Below, piece by piece: positions 1-4,717 of a DNA stretch of 5,908 nucleotides. The notes under the pieces were generated by a model, which saw only the letters and a program-made list of their open reading frames with translations, made no database searches and had not been told where the DNA came from. Origin of the DNA: Bacillota bacterium. GTDB lineage: Bacteria > Bacillota > Clostridia > Oscillospirales > Acutalibacteraceae. The stretch lies in NCBI GenBank assembly GCA_023415895.1, contig JAEZJA010000068.1:1-5908 (forward strand), written 5' to 3'. Position numbers and translations under genes: made by a program. The number at the start of each line of letters is the position of its first letter. Position 1 is the stretch's first letter.

Positions 1-453
1 TATCGCGAGGTTAATCTGTTCCTGCGAGGCATTGTGCCAACCATCGGCTTTCGCAGCGACACGGTGTATTACGACCGCCATGAACGCGCGGCGGGCAGCT
101 CCAAGTATCCGCTTAAGAAGATGGTCAATTTCGCCATCGAGGGAATTACCTCGTTCAGCGTCAAGCCGTTGCGCGTGATTTCAGCCTTCGGCATTCTGAT
201 CGCCTGTTTGAGTGTGTTTGGACTGCTCTATTCGCTGATTTCCAAGCTGACCGGCAACGCTGTATCGGGGTGGACGGCCATCGTGGCCTCCATTTGGCTG
301 CTCGGCGGCATCCAGCTGCTGTGTATCGGCGTATGCGGCGAATACATCGGCAAAATCTATAACGAAGTCAAGGCGCGCCCGCGGTTTACAGTCGAAACTC
401 TGCTTCTGCGGGAAAATTCCGTGGATGAAAAAGAGCAGGAGCATAAGGTCTAG
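1..453 (+). CDS. GtrB/DPM1-like family 2 glycosyltransferase, C-terminal part (5' end outside window)
   Basis: The reading frame is open from base 1 to a TAG at 451-453, giving 150 residues of a protein whose catalytic GT-A domain lies mostly upstream. A GTG at 34 could be mistaken for a start, but the frame continues to the window edge with family-like sequence (YREVNLFLRG). What remains is the end of the catalytic domain (GFRSDTVYYDRHERAAGSSKYPLKK, residues 16-40, with the R-x-A-G-x-SKY signature), then ITSFSVKPLR, a membrane helix at about 58-80, a second at about 91-112, and the conserved tail GEYIGKIYNEVKARPRF (113-129). This is the usual C-terminus of transferases that move a sugar from a nucleotide donor to undecaprenyl or polyprenyl phosphate at the inner face of the membrane, for later decoration of envelope polymers. 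The exact sugar and acceptor cannot be told. The gene converges on the DUF4363 gene, with 15 bases between stop codons. Confidence 0.9.
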   Translation, partial: YREVNLFLRGIVPTIGFRSDTVYYDRHERAAGSSKYPLKKMVNFAIEGITSFSVKPLRVISAFGILIACLSVFGLLYSLISKLTGNAVSGWTAIVASIWLLGGIQLLCIGVCGEYIGKIYNEVKARPRFTVETLLLRENSVDEKEQEHKV

Positions 454-468
454 GGCTGCCTAGATCGA

Positions 469-849
469 TTATAGAATGTTTTCGAGACTGGGCGTTTCGA
501 GCTTGGACAGCTCGGTCAGCATGGCCCGGCAACGGGCAAGCTCGGCGGCATAGGATTCGGTGTCGTCCTGCTCCAGCATGACCGGCAGGGTGACAACCAC
601 TTCCTTAATTTTGGAGACGTCGGAGTGACGCATGAAAAAGGGGAGGGAGCGGGTGCGTTTATCGAATTGCTTGACAAACCGGTTGGTGACCTCCAGACAG
701 TCTCCCAACTCCTTTTTTTCAAACGACTGCTCCATGTCGTCTATGATATCGAGAAGCTTATGAATGTTCTTGCTTTCTGTCATTAAAGAGACGAAACAGA
801 CAGCGGCGACGCTGAGCAGAATCGCGACGGCGATAATGACCCGTTTCAT
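469..849 (-). CDS. DUF4363 family membrane-anchored protein
   Basis: This 126-residue protein starts with a short basic N-terminus and one hydrophobic segment (residues about 4-22, IIAVAILLSVAAVCFVSL), best read as an uncleaved anchor. A mostly helical extracytoplasmic domain follows. Residues 68-83 (SLPFFMRHSDVSKIKE) match the conserved core I associate with DUF4363, and the Leu/Glu-rich C-terminus (93-120) looks helical. Its ATG (847-849) overlaps the TGA of the upstream DUF421 gene in an ATGA, and an AAAGGAG ribosome binding site (complement of 858-864) lies 8 bases upstream inside that gene, so the two should be co-translated. In Clostridia DUF4363 genes often follow DUF421 genes, which supports both calls. 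The function is unknown. A role with DUF421 at the membrane, perhaps in the cell or spore envelope, is only inferred from the pairing. Confidence 0.85.
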   Translation of the reverse strand: MKRVIIAVAILLSVAAVCFVSLMTESKNIHKLLDIIDDMEQSFEKKELGDCLEVTNRFVKQFDKRTRSLPFFMRHSDVSKIKEVVVTLPVMLEQDDTESYAAELARCRAMLTELSKLETPSLENIL

Positions 850-1523
850 GAGGTTTTCTCCTTTCGGATCAGGTGATAGGCATGTGTGCGGTCGGCGGTC
901 AGCAGAAACACGTCCTCAAGCGTGCATTTGTTCTTTTTCAGTACGCTTTGCAGCCAGCCGTCGTCCAGGCCGCAGATGTTCATTCCCCAGCTGGATATGG
1001 TACCATCGCTCACAATAATCATGGGAATGCCGTTGTCCGGCGGTGTTAAGGAAAGATCGCTACAGGTGGCCGGACGGTTGACAGGCTTGAGCAGCAGACT
1101 AATCTTGCCGTTGGATTCCACGATGGCGTATTGGACGGTGCTGATATCAAAGGTTCCCTGCTGGCGCAGTGACTCCATTAAATCCTCCAGCGTCATGCGC
1201 AGATCGCGCAGAGCCTGCGCGTCGAGCTGCCCGTTGTTGATAATGATTTTGGGCTTGCCCCCGATCAGACGGTTGAAGAAGGGCACCTTAAGCATCAGCG
1301 CCGACAACAGCAGCTCAAGCGATACCAGAATGAGCACCGGAATGATGCCGTTTAGCAGCGGAATGCCGGTTTCCTGCATGGGAACGGCGGCCATGTCCGA
1401 AATCAGCAGGGTGACCACCAGCTCCGCCGGCTGCAGCTCACCCAGCTGCCGCTTGCCCATGATGCGCATGGCCGCAATGATGAATATGTAGATAATCACT
1501 GTACGGATGGCGGTAATGGTCAT
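846..1523 (-). CDS. DUF421 (YetF-like) membrane protein
   Basis: The product has 225 residues, close to the usual size of Bacillus YetF/YdfS relatives. The N-terminal half is membrane embedded, with hydrophobic segments at about 5-20, 33-50 and 58-80. It carries family signatures: RIMGKRQLGEL-P-EL (20-34), ISDMAAVPMQ (41-50), the GGKPKIIINNG turn (88-98), and the soluble block LRMTLEDLMESLRQQGTFDISTVQYAIVESNGKIS, split here as residues 108-123 and 124-142. The cytoplasmic C-terminal part continues to residue 225. The start at 1521-1523 is set by a GAAAGGA site (complement of 1534-1540) 10 bases upstream. It overlaps the DUF4363 gene by four bases and diverges from the TIM-barrel gene with 95 bases between starts. 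No convincing sigma-A promoter was found in that gap. The biochemical function of DUF421 is not established; in Bacillus, members are linked to spores. Identity is clear, the role is not. Confidence 0.92.
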   Translation of the reverse strand: MTITAIRTVIIYIFIIAAMRIMGKRQLGELQPAELVVTLLISDMAAVPMQETGIPLLNGIIPVLILVSLELLLSALMLKVPFFNRLIGGKPKIIINNGQLDAQALRDLRMTLEDLMESLRQQGTFDISTVQYAIVESNGKISLLLKPVNRPATCSDLSLTPPDNGIPMIIVSDGTISSWGMNICGLDDGWLQSVLKKNKCTLEDVFLLTADRTHAYHLIRKEKTS

Positions 1524-1604
1524 AGCTTGTCGTTCCTTTCAGGCTGTCGGTGTGATGCAGCTCAGGCATAGTATTTGCCCAACGCCGTCCGTTATTCCCA
1601 TAAG

Positions 1605-1611
1605 TAGGAGG
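1605..1611 (+). promoter_or_regulatory. Ribosome binding site that fixes a TTG start
   Basis: AGGAGG at 1606-1611, with a T before it, lies 7 bases upstream of the TTG at 1619-1621. No in-frame ATG with comparable spacing exists nearby: the first internal ATG (Met16, bases 1664-1666) would remove the conserved N-terminal strand (YCSTGAF). The site therefore supports TTG as the real start. Confidence 0.85.
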
Positions 1612-1618
1612 TACCGTT

Positions 1619-2434
1619 TTGTCCAATCCAATTTATTGCTCCACCGGTGCTTTTACAGGGCGCATGAACGGCCGAAATTACCGCTTGGTGATGGAATGCG
1701 GCGATCAGCTGGAGTGTGACGGCTTTGAGGTTATGCTGTTCAGTGACTGGCTCGACCGACTGCCGTCCATCGCACAGGAATATGCCTGCTGTGGTCTGCG
1801 ATTTCCGGTTGTGCATGCCGACAAGCACATTGGCGACTGGATGAGCGAGGCGGGCGGGGAGAACGACGAGCGGCTGTTGGCGCTATGGCAAAGCAACTGC
1901 CTTTTTGCCCAGACCGTCCATGCCCGCACGATTGTGTGTCATATTTGGGGAATTCCCGAATCGGATGCCCATATGGAGGTCATTGCACAGCGCTTGGAAC
2001 GCCTCACATCGGCGGCGCAGGCCTGCGGTTTGGACGTTGCGGCGGAAAACTGCGTGTGTGTGCAGGGCAGTCCGCTGGCGCATTTTGAACAGTTGACCGA
2101 GAGGTATCCTTGGCTCGGGATCACCCTGGATACACGACCTGCGCAGTTCCATCGGGAGCTGGAAGCCTTTACACATAGCCGCCTGCTGACACACGGCAAT
2201 ATCCGGCACATCCATATCAGCGATTACCGGGGCGGGTATAAGCAGTGGGATGCGCTCTATCCGATACTCCAGCCGGGTCAGGGTGAGGTGGATTTTGCCA
2301 CCTTTTTTGCTCAGCTCAAACGCCAACACTATGCGGGTTCACTGACATTGGAGGCACCCTCCATGCGGGCAGAAGGAATGGATACAGCAACGCTCAATGC
2401 GAGCCTGCGCTGGATACGGCAGCAGTTGACCTGA
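1619..2434 (+). CDS. Sugar phosphate isomerase/epimerase-like TIM-barrel protein (AP endonuclease 2 / IolE-like fold)
   Basis: This 271-residue protein starts at TTG and has the length and motif order of the xylose isomerase-like TIM-barrel family. Visible elements are the first strand IYCSTGAF (5-12), the acidic second-strand region CDGFEVML (33-40), VVHADKH (64-70), TIVCHIWG (104-111), DVAAENC (139-145), LGITLDTR (166-173), IRHIHISDY (195-203), PGQGEVDF (219-226) and GSLTLEAPS (240-248). By family analogy the divalent metal would be held by Glu143, Asp171, a His of the HIHISD strand (197 or 199) and Glu245, so the active site looks intact. Members isomerise or epimerise sugars or act in inositol and related catabolism. 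The substrate cannot be assigned, and no transporter or sugar kinase lies nearby. The gene stands alone, divergent from DUF421, and ends before a strong hairpin. A regulatory or non-catalytic role is possible. Confidence 0.82.
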   Translation: MSNPIYCSTGAFTGRMNGRNYRLVMECGDQLECDGFEVMLFSDWLDRLPSIAQEYACCGLRFPVVHADKHIGDWMSEAGGENDERLLALWQSNCLFAQTVHARTIVCHIWGIPESDAHMEVIAQRLERLTSAAQACGLDVAAENCVCVQGSPLAHFEQLTERYPWLGITLDTRPAQFHRELEAFTHSRLLTHGNIRHIHISDYRGGYKQWDALYPILQPGQGEVDFATFFAQLKRQHYAGSLTLEAPSMRAEGMDTATLNASLRWIRQQLT

Positions 2435-2450
2435 AGTCAATCATAAATTA

Positions 2451-2506
2451 CATAAAACAAGCGGCTGCTGTAAAACGCTCGTTTCACAGCGGCCGCTTGT
2501 TTTATG
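2451..2506. terminator. Long bidirectional terminator-like hairpin
   Basis: Arms 2451-2476 and 2481-2506 are complementary over 26 positions with two exceptions, one G-U wobble and one A-C mismatch, around the 4-base loop GCTC. The outer part is A-rich on one side and T-rich on the other (AAAACAA / TTGTTTT), so either strand gives a GC-rich stem followed by U residues. A further 7-base match (2437-2443 with 2508-2514) could extend the stem past a bulge. It sits 16 bases after the stop of the TIM-barrel gene and about 150 bases past the stop of the SPFH gene, which reads toward it, so it can serve both convergent units. The size is unusual for a simple terminator. Confidence 0.8.
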
Positions 2507-2518
2507 TTGATTGATTGC

Positions 2519-2643
2519 AAGCTTCCCCTTCAAGGGGAAGGTGCCAGCGCTAGCCAACGGATGAGGTGCTCTTGCGGATAAACCATGCAATAAGTTTTCT
2601 TACCGCTTCCCCTTCATCAGTCACGCGACGCTCGATGGATGAC
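2519..2643. repeat. Degenerate interspersed repeat of clostridial type (non-coding)
   Basis: The segment opens with a tight palindrome: CTTCCCCTT (2522-2530) faces AAGGGGAAG (2532-2540). Next come GTGCCAGCGCTAGCC and CGGATGAGGTG (2558-2568), then a spacer, and a second copy of GCTTCCCCTTCA (2605-2616, exact match to 2521-2532) leading into TCATCAGTCACGCG. From memory, combinations of CTTCCCC/GGGGAAG, GGTGCC..., CGGATGAGG and CATCAGTCA occur in short repeats scattered through intergenic regions of many gut Clostridia. This copy appears diverged and lies between two convergent genes, a typical place. I see no coding content. Exact ends are uncertain. Confidence 0.55.
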
Positions 2644-2655
2644 TATAGTCACTCT

Positions 2656-3513
2656 TTATTTGGTGGTCATGTCAATGATGGCGTTGCCTCCCGTAACCTG
2701 GGGCAACTCGCCGTTCCATTTCTGAATCTTTTCATATTCGACCAGAGTCTGATTCAGAGACTCGCTGATTTTGCGGTTGGCTTCAGCCTGTGCTTCGGCC
2801 TTCTTGGCAATGGCTTGGGCTTCAGCTTCGGCGGCAATGATCTTCTGTTTGGCTTCGGCTTCAGCGACAACAATGGCTTGTTCCTGTTCGGTCTTGGTCT
2901 TAATCAGGGTCTGCTCGGCGACCTGCTTGGCTTCAATGGCGGCGTTGAAATCCTCGGAGAAGTCAAAGTTGACAATGTTGAACTTTTCAATCACAATGCC
3001 GTATTCATTGACCTTGCTTTCCAGCGTTTCCTTGATTTCTTCGCCTACCTGTGCACGTAGAGTAATCAGTTCCTCGGCCGTGTATTTGGCACTGACCGAC
3101 TTCATACTCTCCTGTACGGCAGGCAGCAGGACGATGGTCTGATAGTTGCTGCCGATGTTTTTAAAGATGGAGGCACTGGAATCCAGACCGACGCGGAAGT
3201 TGACAGCAATGTTGCTGCTGACCGTCTGAAGGTCTTTGGATACCGCCGCGGCATCCACCGTCTGCACCTGAATTTTATTAGATATAGGTTCCACTACCTG
3301 GATAAAAGGTATCTTGAGATGGAAACCTTCTGATAAGATGGTGTTGGATACCTTGCCCAAGGTGACGACGACGCCGGTGCTGCCGGCTGGAACGATAACA
3401 AAGGATGAGAAGGCGACAATAATGACAGCCAAGATCAAAAGACCGATGCCGATCTTTTTACCTATGTTTTTAGGGACGTTGACAGGTCTTGCGGTGAAAT
3501 CAGGGTTGTTCAT
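2656..3513 (-). CDS. SPFH/band 7 (prohibitin-family) membrane protein
   Basis: This 285-residue protein has an N-terminal cytoplasmic stretch, one membrane helix at about 20-42 (IGIGLLILAVIIVAFSSFVI), the SPFH entry motif VPAGSTGVVVTLGKV (41-55), and EGFHLKIPFIQVV (62-74), both characteristic of prohibitins. The SPFH domain runs to about 190, with YTAEELITLRAQVGEEI at 144-160. An Ala/Glu/Lys-rich coiled coil follows (about 190-250), then the conserved prohibitin-type tail EKIQKWNGELPQVTGGNAIIDM (261-282). Such proteins form large ring or cage assemblies at the membrane that organise lipid microdomains or hold membrane proteases such as FtsH; which applies here is unknown. No NfeD-type partner gene is present in the window. 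The start is fixed by AAAGGAG (complement of 3524-3530), 10 bases upstream. It lies 58 bases after the DUF1836 gene on the same strand and is probably read with it. Confidence 0.93.
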   Translation of the reverse strand: MNNPDFTARPVNVPKNIGKKIGIGLLILAVIIVAFSSFVIVPAGSTGVVVTLGKVSNTILSEGFHLKIPFIQVVEPISNKIQVQTVDAAAVSKDLQTVSSNIAVNFRVGLDSSASIFKNIGSNYQTIVLLPAVQESMKSVSAKYTAEELITLRAQVGEEIKETLESKVNEYGIVIEKFNIVNFDFSEDFNAAIEAKQVAEQTLIKTKTEQEQAIVVAEAEAKQKIIAAEAEAQAIAKKAEAQAEANRKISESLNQTLVEYEKIQKWNGELPQVTGGNAIIDMTTK

Positions 3514-3571
3514 GATAAAATTGCTCCTTTATGTAATCGTATTTGTGATGTATGAGAAACGCAGGGGATGC

Positions 3572-4132
3572 TCAAGGGGTGATACTGCCAAGCTGTTTGT
3601 TCATTTGCTCCTGCAGCATGGCCGACAGATAGCCGAGCGTCATGATGTACAGGGCGGTTGCCAGCTTTTGCTTATCAGCCGGAAGAACCGTTTTGCAGCT
3701 TGCAAGCTCCTGCTCAATGATCAGCCGGATGGTGGGTTCGTCAGGAATTGTTCGGGATAGCTTGAACAGGATGGCGCACAACATATTGTACAAATCCCGG
3801 TCGGCAATCGCGTCATCGCTTTCGTCGTCAACCTTTCCGTTGACATAGCGCATGAGTACCTGAATCTGCTCCAACTGGATGCTGCTTCGCAGCATATTGA
3901 TCAGGAGAATACGCATGAGCTGCCGTTCGCCATAGCGCTTGGAAGCGGGAGACGCTACCCAGCCTCGCTTGATCCAATTCTGAATGGTGGAGGCCGGTAA
4001 GCCGGTCATATCGACCACCTGAGAAAGCGTCAGACCACCGGTTGCTGCCAGGATGGGCTGAATGACCGAAAAAGCCGTGCGAAATGCCTCCTCCTCACAG
4101 CTCAGTACGGTTCCGGGTAAAGTATATTGCAT
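3572..4132 (-). CDS. DUF1836 family protein with MerR-like helix-turn-helix
   Basis: I choose the ATG at 4130-4132 (186 residues) because a textbook AGGAGG lies 8 bases upstream; a TTG at 4154-4156 would add 8 residues but lies upstream of that site. Residues 33-60 (GLTLSQVVDMTGLPASTIQNWIKRGWVA) form a helix-turn-helix in which TIQNWIKRGWV is the presumed recognition segment. KRYGERQLMRILLINMLR (65-82) and LMRYVNGKVDDESDDAI (93-109) are hallmarks of DUF1836. The C-terminal part is helical (113-182). DUF1836 proteins are widespread in Firmicutes and are thought to be DNA-binding regulators, but a common target is not established. The gene has its own promoter (4195-4223) and probably carries the SPFH gene downstream. 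Autoregulation through the inverted repeat in that promoter is a guess. The stop TGA is at 3572-3574. Confidence 0.9.
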   Translation of the reverse strand: MQYTLPGTVLSCEEEAFRTAFSVIQPILAATGGLTLSQVVDMTGLPASTIQNWIKRGWVASPASKRYGERQLMRILLINMLRSSIQLEQIQVLMRYVNGKVDDESDDAIADRDLYNMLCAILFKLSRTIPDEPTIRLIIEQELASCKTVLPADKQKLATALYIMTLGYLSAMLQEQMNKQLGSITP

Positions 4133-4140
4133 ACTATTCA

Positions 4141-4146
4141 CCTCCT
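4141..4146 (-). promoter_or_regulatory. Ribosome binding site of the DUF1836 gene; decides the start
   Basis: CCTCCT on the plus strand reads AGGAGG on the minus strand, inside GAGGAGGTGAA, 8 bases before the ATG at 4132. This near-perfect anti-16S match places the start downstream of the in-frame TTG at 4156. Confidence 0.9.
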
Positions 4147-4167
4147 CGATTGACAATGAAATATGTA

Positions 4168-4215
4168 CATGTGAGCTTGAATTGAAACAATATGATTATA
4201 CAACAGGTTCACATG
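4168..4215. promoter_or_regulatory. Inverted repeat CATGTGA...TCACATG across the DUF1836 promoter (possible operator)
   Basis: CATGTGA at 4168-4174 and TCACATG at 4209-4215 are exact inverted copies; allowing mismatches the match extends to CATGTGANCNT. The upstream half lies inside the 17-bp spacer between -35 and -10, the other about 15-20 bases after the predicted transcription start. Centres are 41 bp apart, near four helical turns. Placement suggests a repressor site, but 7-bp inverted pairs also arise by chance. Confidence 0.35.
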
Positions 4216-4223
4216 ACCGTCAA
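4195..4223 (-). promoter_or_regulatory. Sigma-A promoter for DUF1836-SPFH unit
   Basis: On the minus strand TTGACG (complement of 4218-4223) is followed after exactly 17 bases by TATAAT (complement of 4195-4200). That is 11 of 12 consensus positions at the ideal spacing. Transcription would begin near 4188, giving a leader of roughly 56 bases before the ATG at 4132. A perfect 10-bp palindrome, CAAACGTTTG (4221-4230), overlaps the -35 edge. Confidence 0.85.
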
Positions 4224-4405
4224 ACGTTTGGAATATGTTGGAGAGGATGTGGCAAACAAATAGAGCTAAATATCTCCGTATCTCTTTATTTATCAAAGAA
4301 TATCTCTTATTATCAACGATTATCATGTTTTTTATTGAGGGCATGCCTTTCCGGCAATTGGTAATCACTGTAATCGAAAATTCGCAACGGAATGATGCGC
4401 CCGGC
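4224..4405. other. AT-rich gene-free spacer between divergent promoters, with phased TATC motifs
   Basis: No reading frame here has a ribosome binding site or family-like sequence, so I see no gene. TATC occurs at 4271, 4279, 4291, 4301, 4311 and 4321, the last four exactly 10 bases apart and embedded in AT-rich sequence. This could be curved DNA or a row of protein sites, or low-complexity drift. The segment otherwise separates the minus-strand promoter (4195-4223) from the plus-strand alaS promoter (4406-4434). Confidence 0.5.
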
Positions 4406-4434
4406 TTGACAAGACCAGTGCAAATGCCTATAAT
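4406..4434 (+). promoter_or_regulatory. Consensus sigma-A promoter of the alaS T-box transcript
   Basis: TTGACA (4406-4411) and TATAAT (4429-4434) are both perfect consensus hexamers with a 17-base spacer. Transcription should start near 4441. So strong a promoter fits a gene controlled mainly by premature termination in its leader. Confidence 0.93.
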
Positions 4435-4440
4435 AAAAAC

Positions 4441-4701
4441 AATCTTCCATATCGTTATAATTGCAAAAGGCTGTGAAGGGAAACAGCCGGTTTGATCCAG
4501 TCAGAGAGGGTGCTTCGCGGCTATGCTGCGGCTGAAAGAGCGCCTGTGTGATCCACCCGGTGAGCCATCCCGGAGTCCTGCCGTGACGAACGGCGGCGCG
4601 CCCCTGCGTTAAAGGGTACAAAGAGGCGTCGGAAACGGCGCAATTTGGGTGGTACCGCGGAACTCCCGTCCCATTTGTGGGGCAGGAGTATTTTTATTTT
4701 T
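4441..4701 (+). promoter_or_regulatory. T-box riboswitch, alanine specific (GCC specifier), upstream of alaS
   Basis: The T-box core GGGTGGTACCGCGG lies at 4647-4660. Its UGGU (4650-4653) can pair with the ACCA end of uncharged tRNA-Ala, including discriminator A73. Stem I can be drawn: GGGA (4478-4481) pairs TCCC (4568-4571) below the specifier loop, and 4487-4497 pairs 4550-4560 above it with two mismatches, leaving TGAGCCA (4561-4567) on the 3' side. GCC (4564-4566), an Ala codon followed by a purine, is the specifier. AGAGAG (4503-4508) is the GA-rich motif of upper Stem I, and GGCTGAAAGAGC (4530-4541) belongs to its distal region. A hairpin at 4580-4594 and the Stem III-like hairpin 4626-4641 follow. 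For the antiterminator, TGGG (4646-4649) can pair with CCCA (4670-4673), which competes with the terminator. The 5' boundary is estimated from the promoter. The first T-box base is T instead of the usual A. Confidence 0.95.
4662..4701 (+). terminator. T-box attenuator terminator
   Basis: Arms 4662-4672 and 4679-4689 pair over 11 positions with one C-A mismatch and one G-U pair around the loop ATTTGT, followed by a U-run (4691-4701, interrupted by one A). Its 5' arm contains the CCGTCCC bases that also take part in the antiterminator, so the two structures exclude each other. Uncharged tRNA-Ala binding would disfavour it. Confidence 0.92.
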
Positions 4702-4717
4702 AAGGAGATATCGTTTT

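Noticed and set aside
34..36. GTG as start of the glycosyltransferase fragment
   Set aside because: The frame is open to base 1 with family-like sequence before it, and there is no ribosome binding site upstream.
886..1491. Plus-strand open frame (201 codons) opposite the DUF421 gene
   Set aside because: It has a Ser/Met-rich shadow composition without a family match, while the minus frame has all DUF421 motifs and a ribosome binding site.
1524..1618. Promoters in the gap between the divergent DUF421 and TIM-barrel genes
   Set aside because: The best -10-like word on the minus strand (TACTAT, complement of 1568-1573) has no acceptable -35, and the plus strand has no properly spaced pair, so none is called.
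1883..2329. Minus-strand open frame (148 codons) inside the TIM-barrel gene
   Set aside because: No ribosome binding site or domain was recognised; the plus strand carries the ordered TIM-barrel motifs.
2566..3060. Plus-strand open frame (164 codons) opposite the SPFH gene
   Set aside because: Its repetitive Gly/Phe/Leu composition is the antisense image of the Ala/Glu coiled coil; the minus-strand protein is a clear family member.
4133..4156. Upstream TTG start extending DUF1836 by eight residues
   Set aside because: The AGGAGG at 4141-4146 lies between the TTG and the ATG, with ideal spacing to the ATG only.
4138..4495. Small open frames on both strands in the spacer upstream of alaS
   Set aside because: They overlap the promoters and the T-box leader, have no proper ribosome binding site, and their sequences look random.
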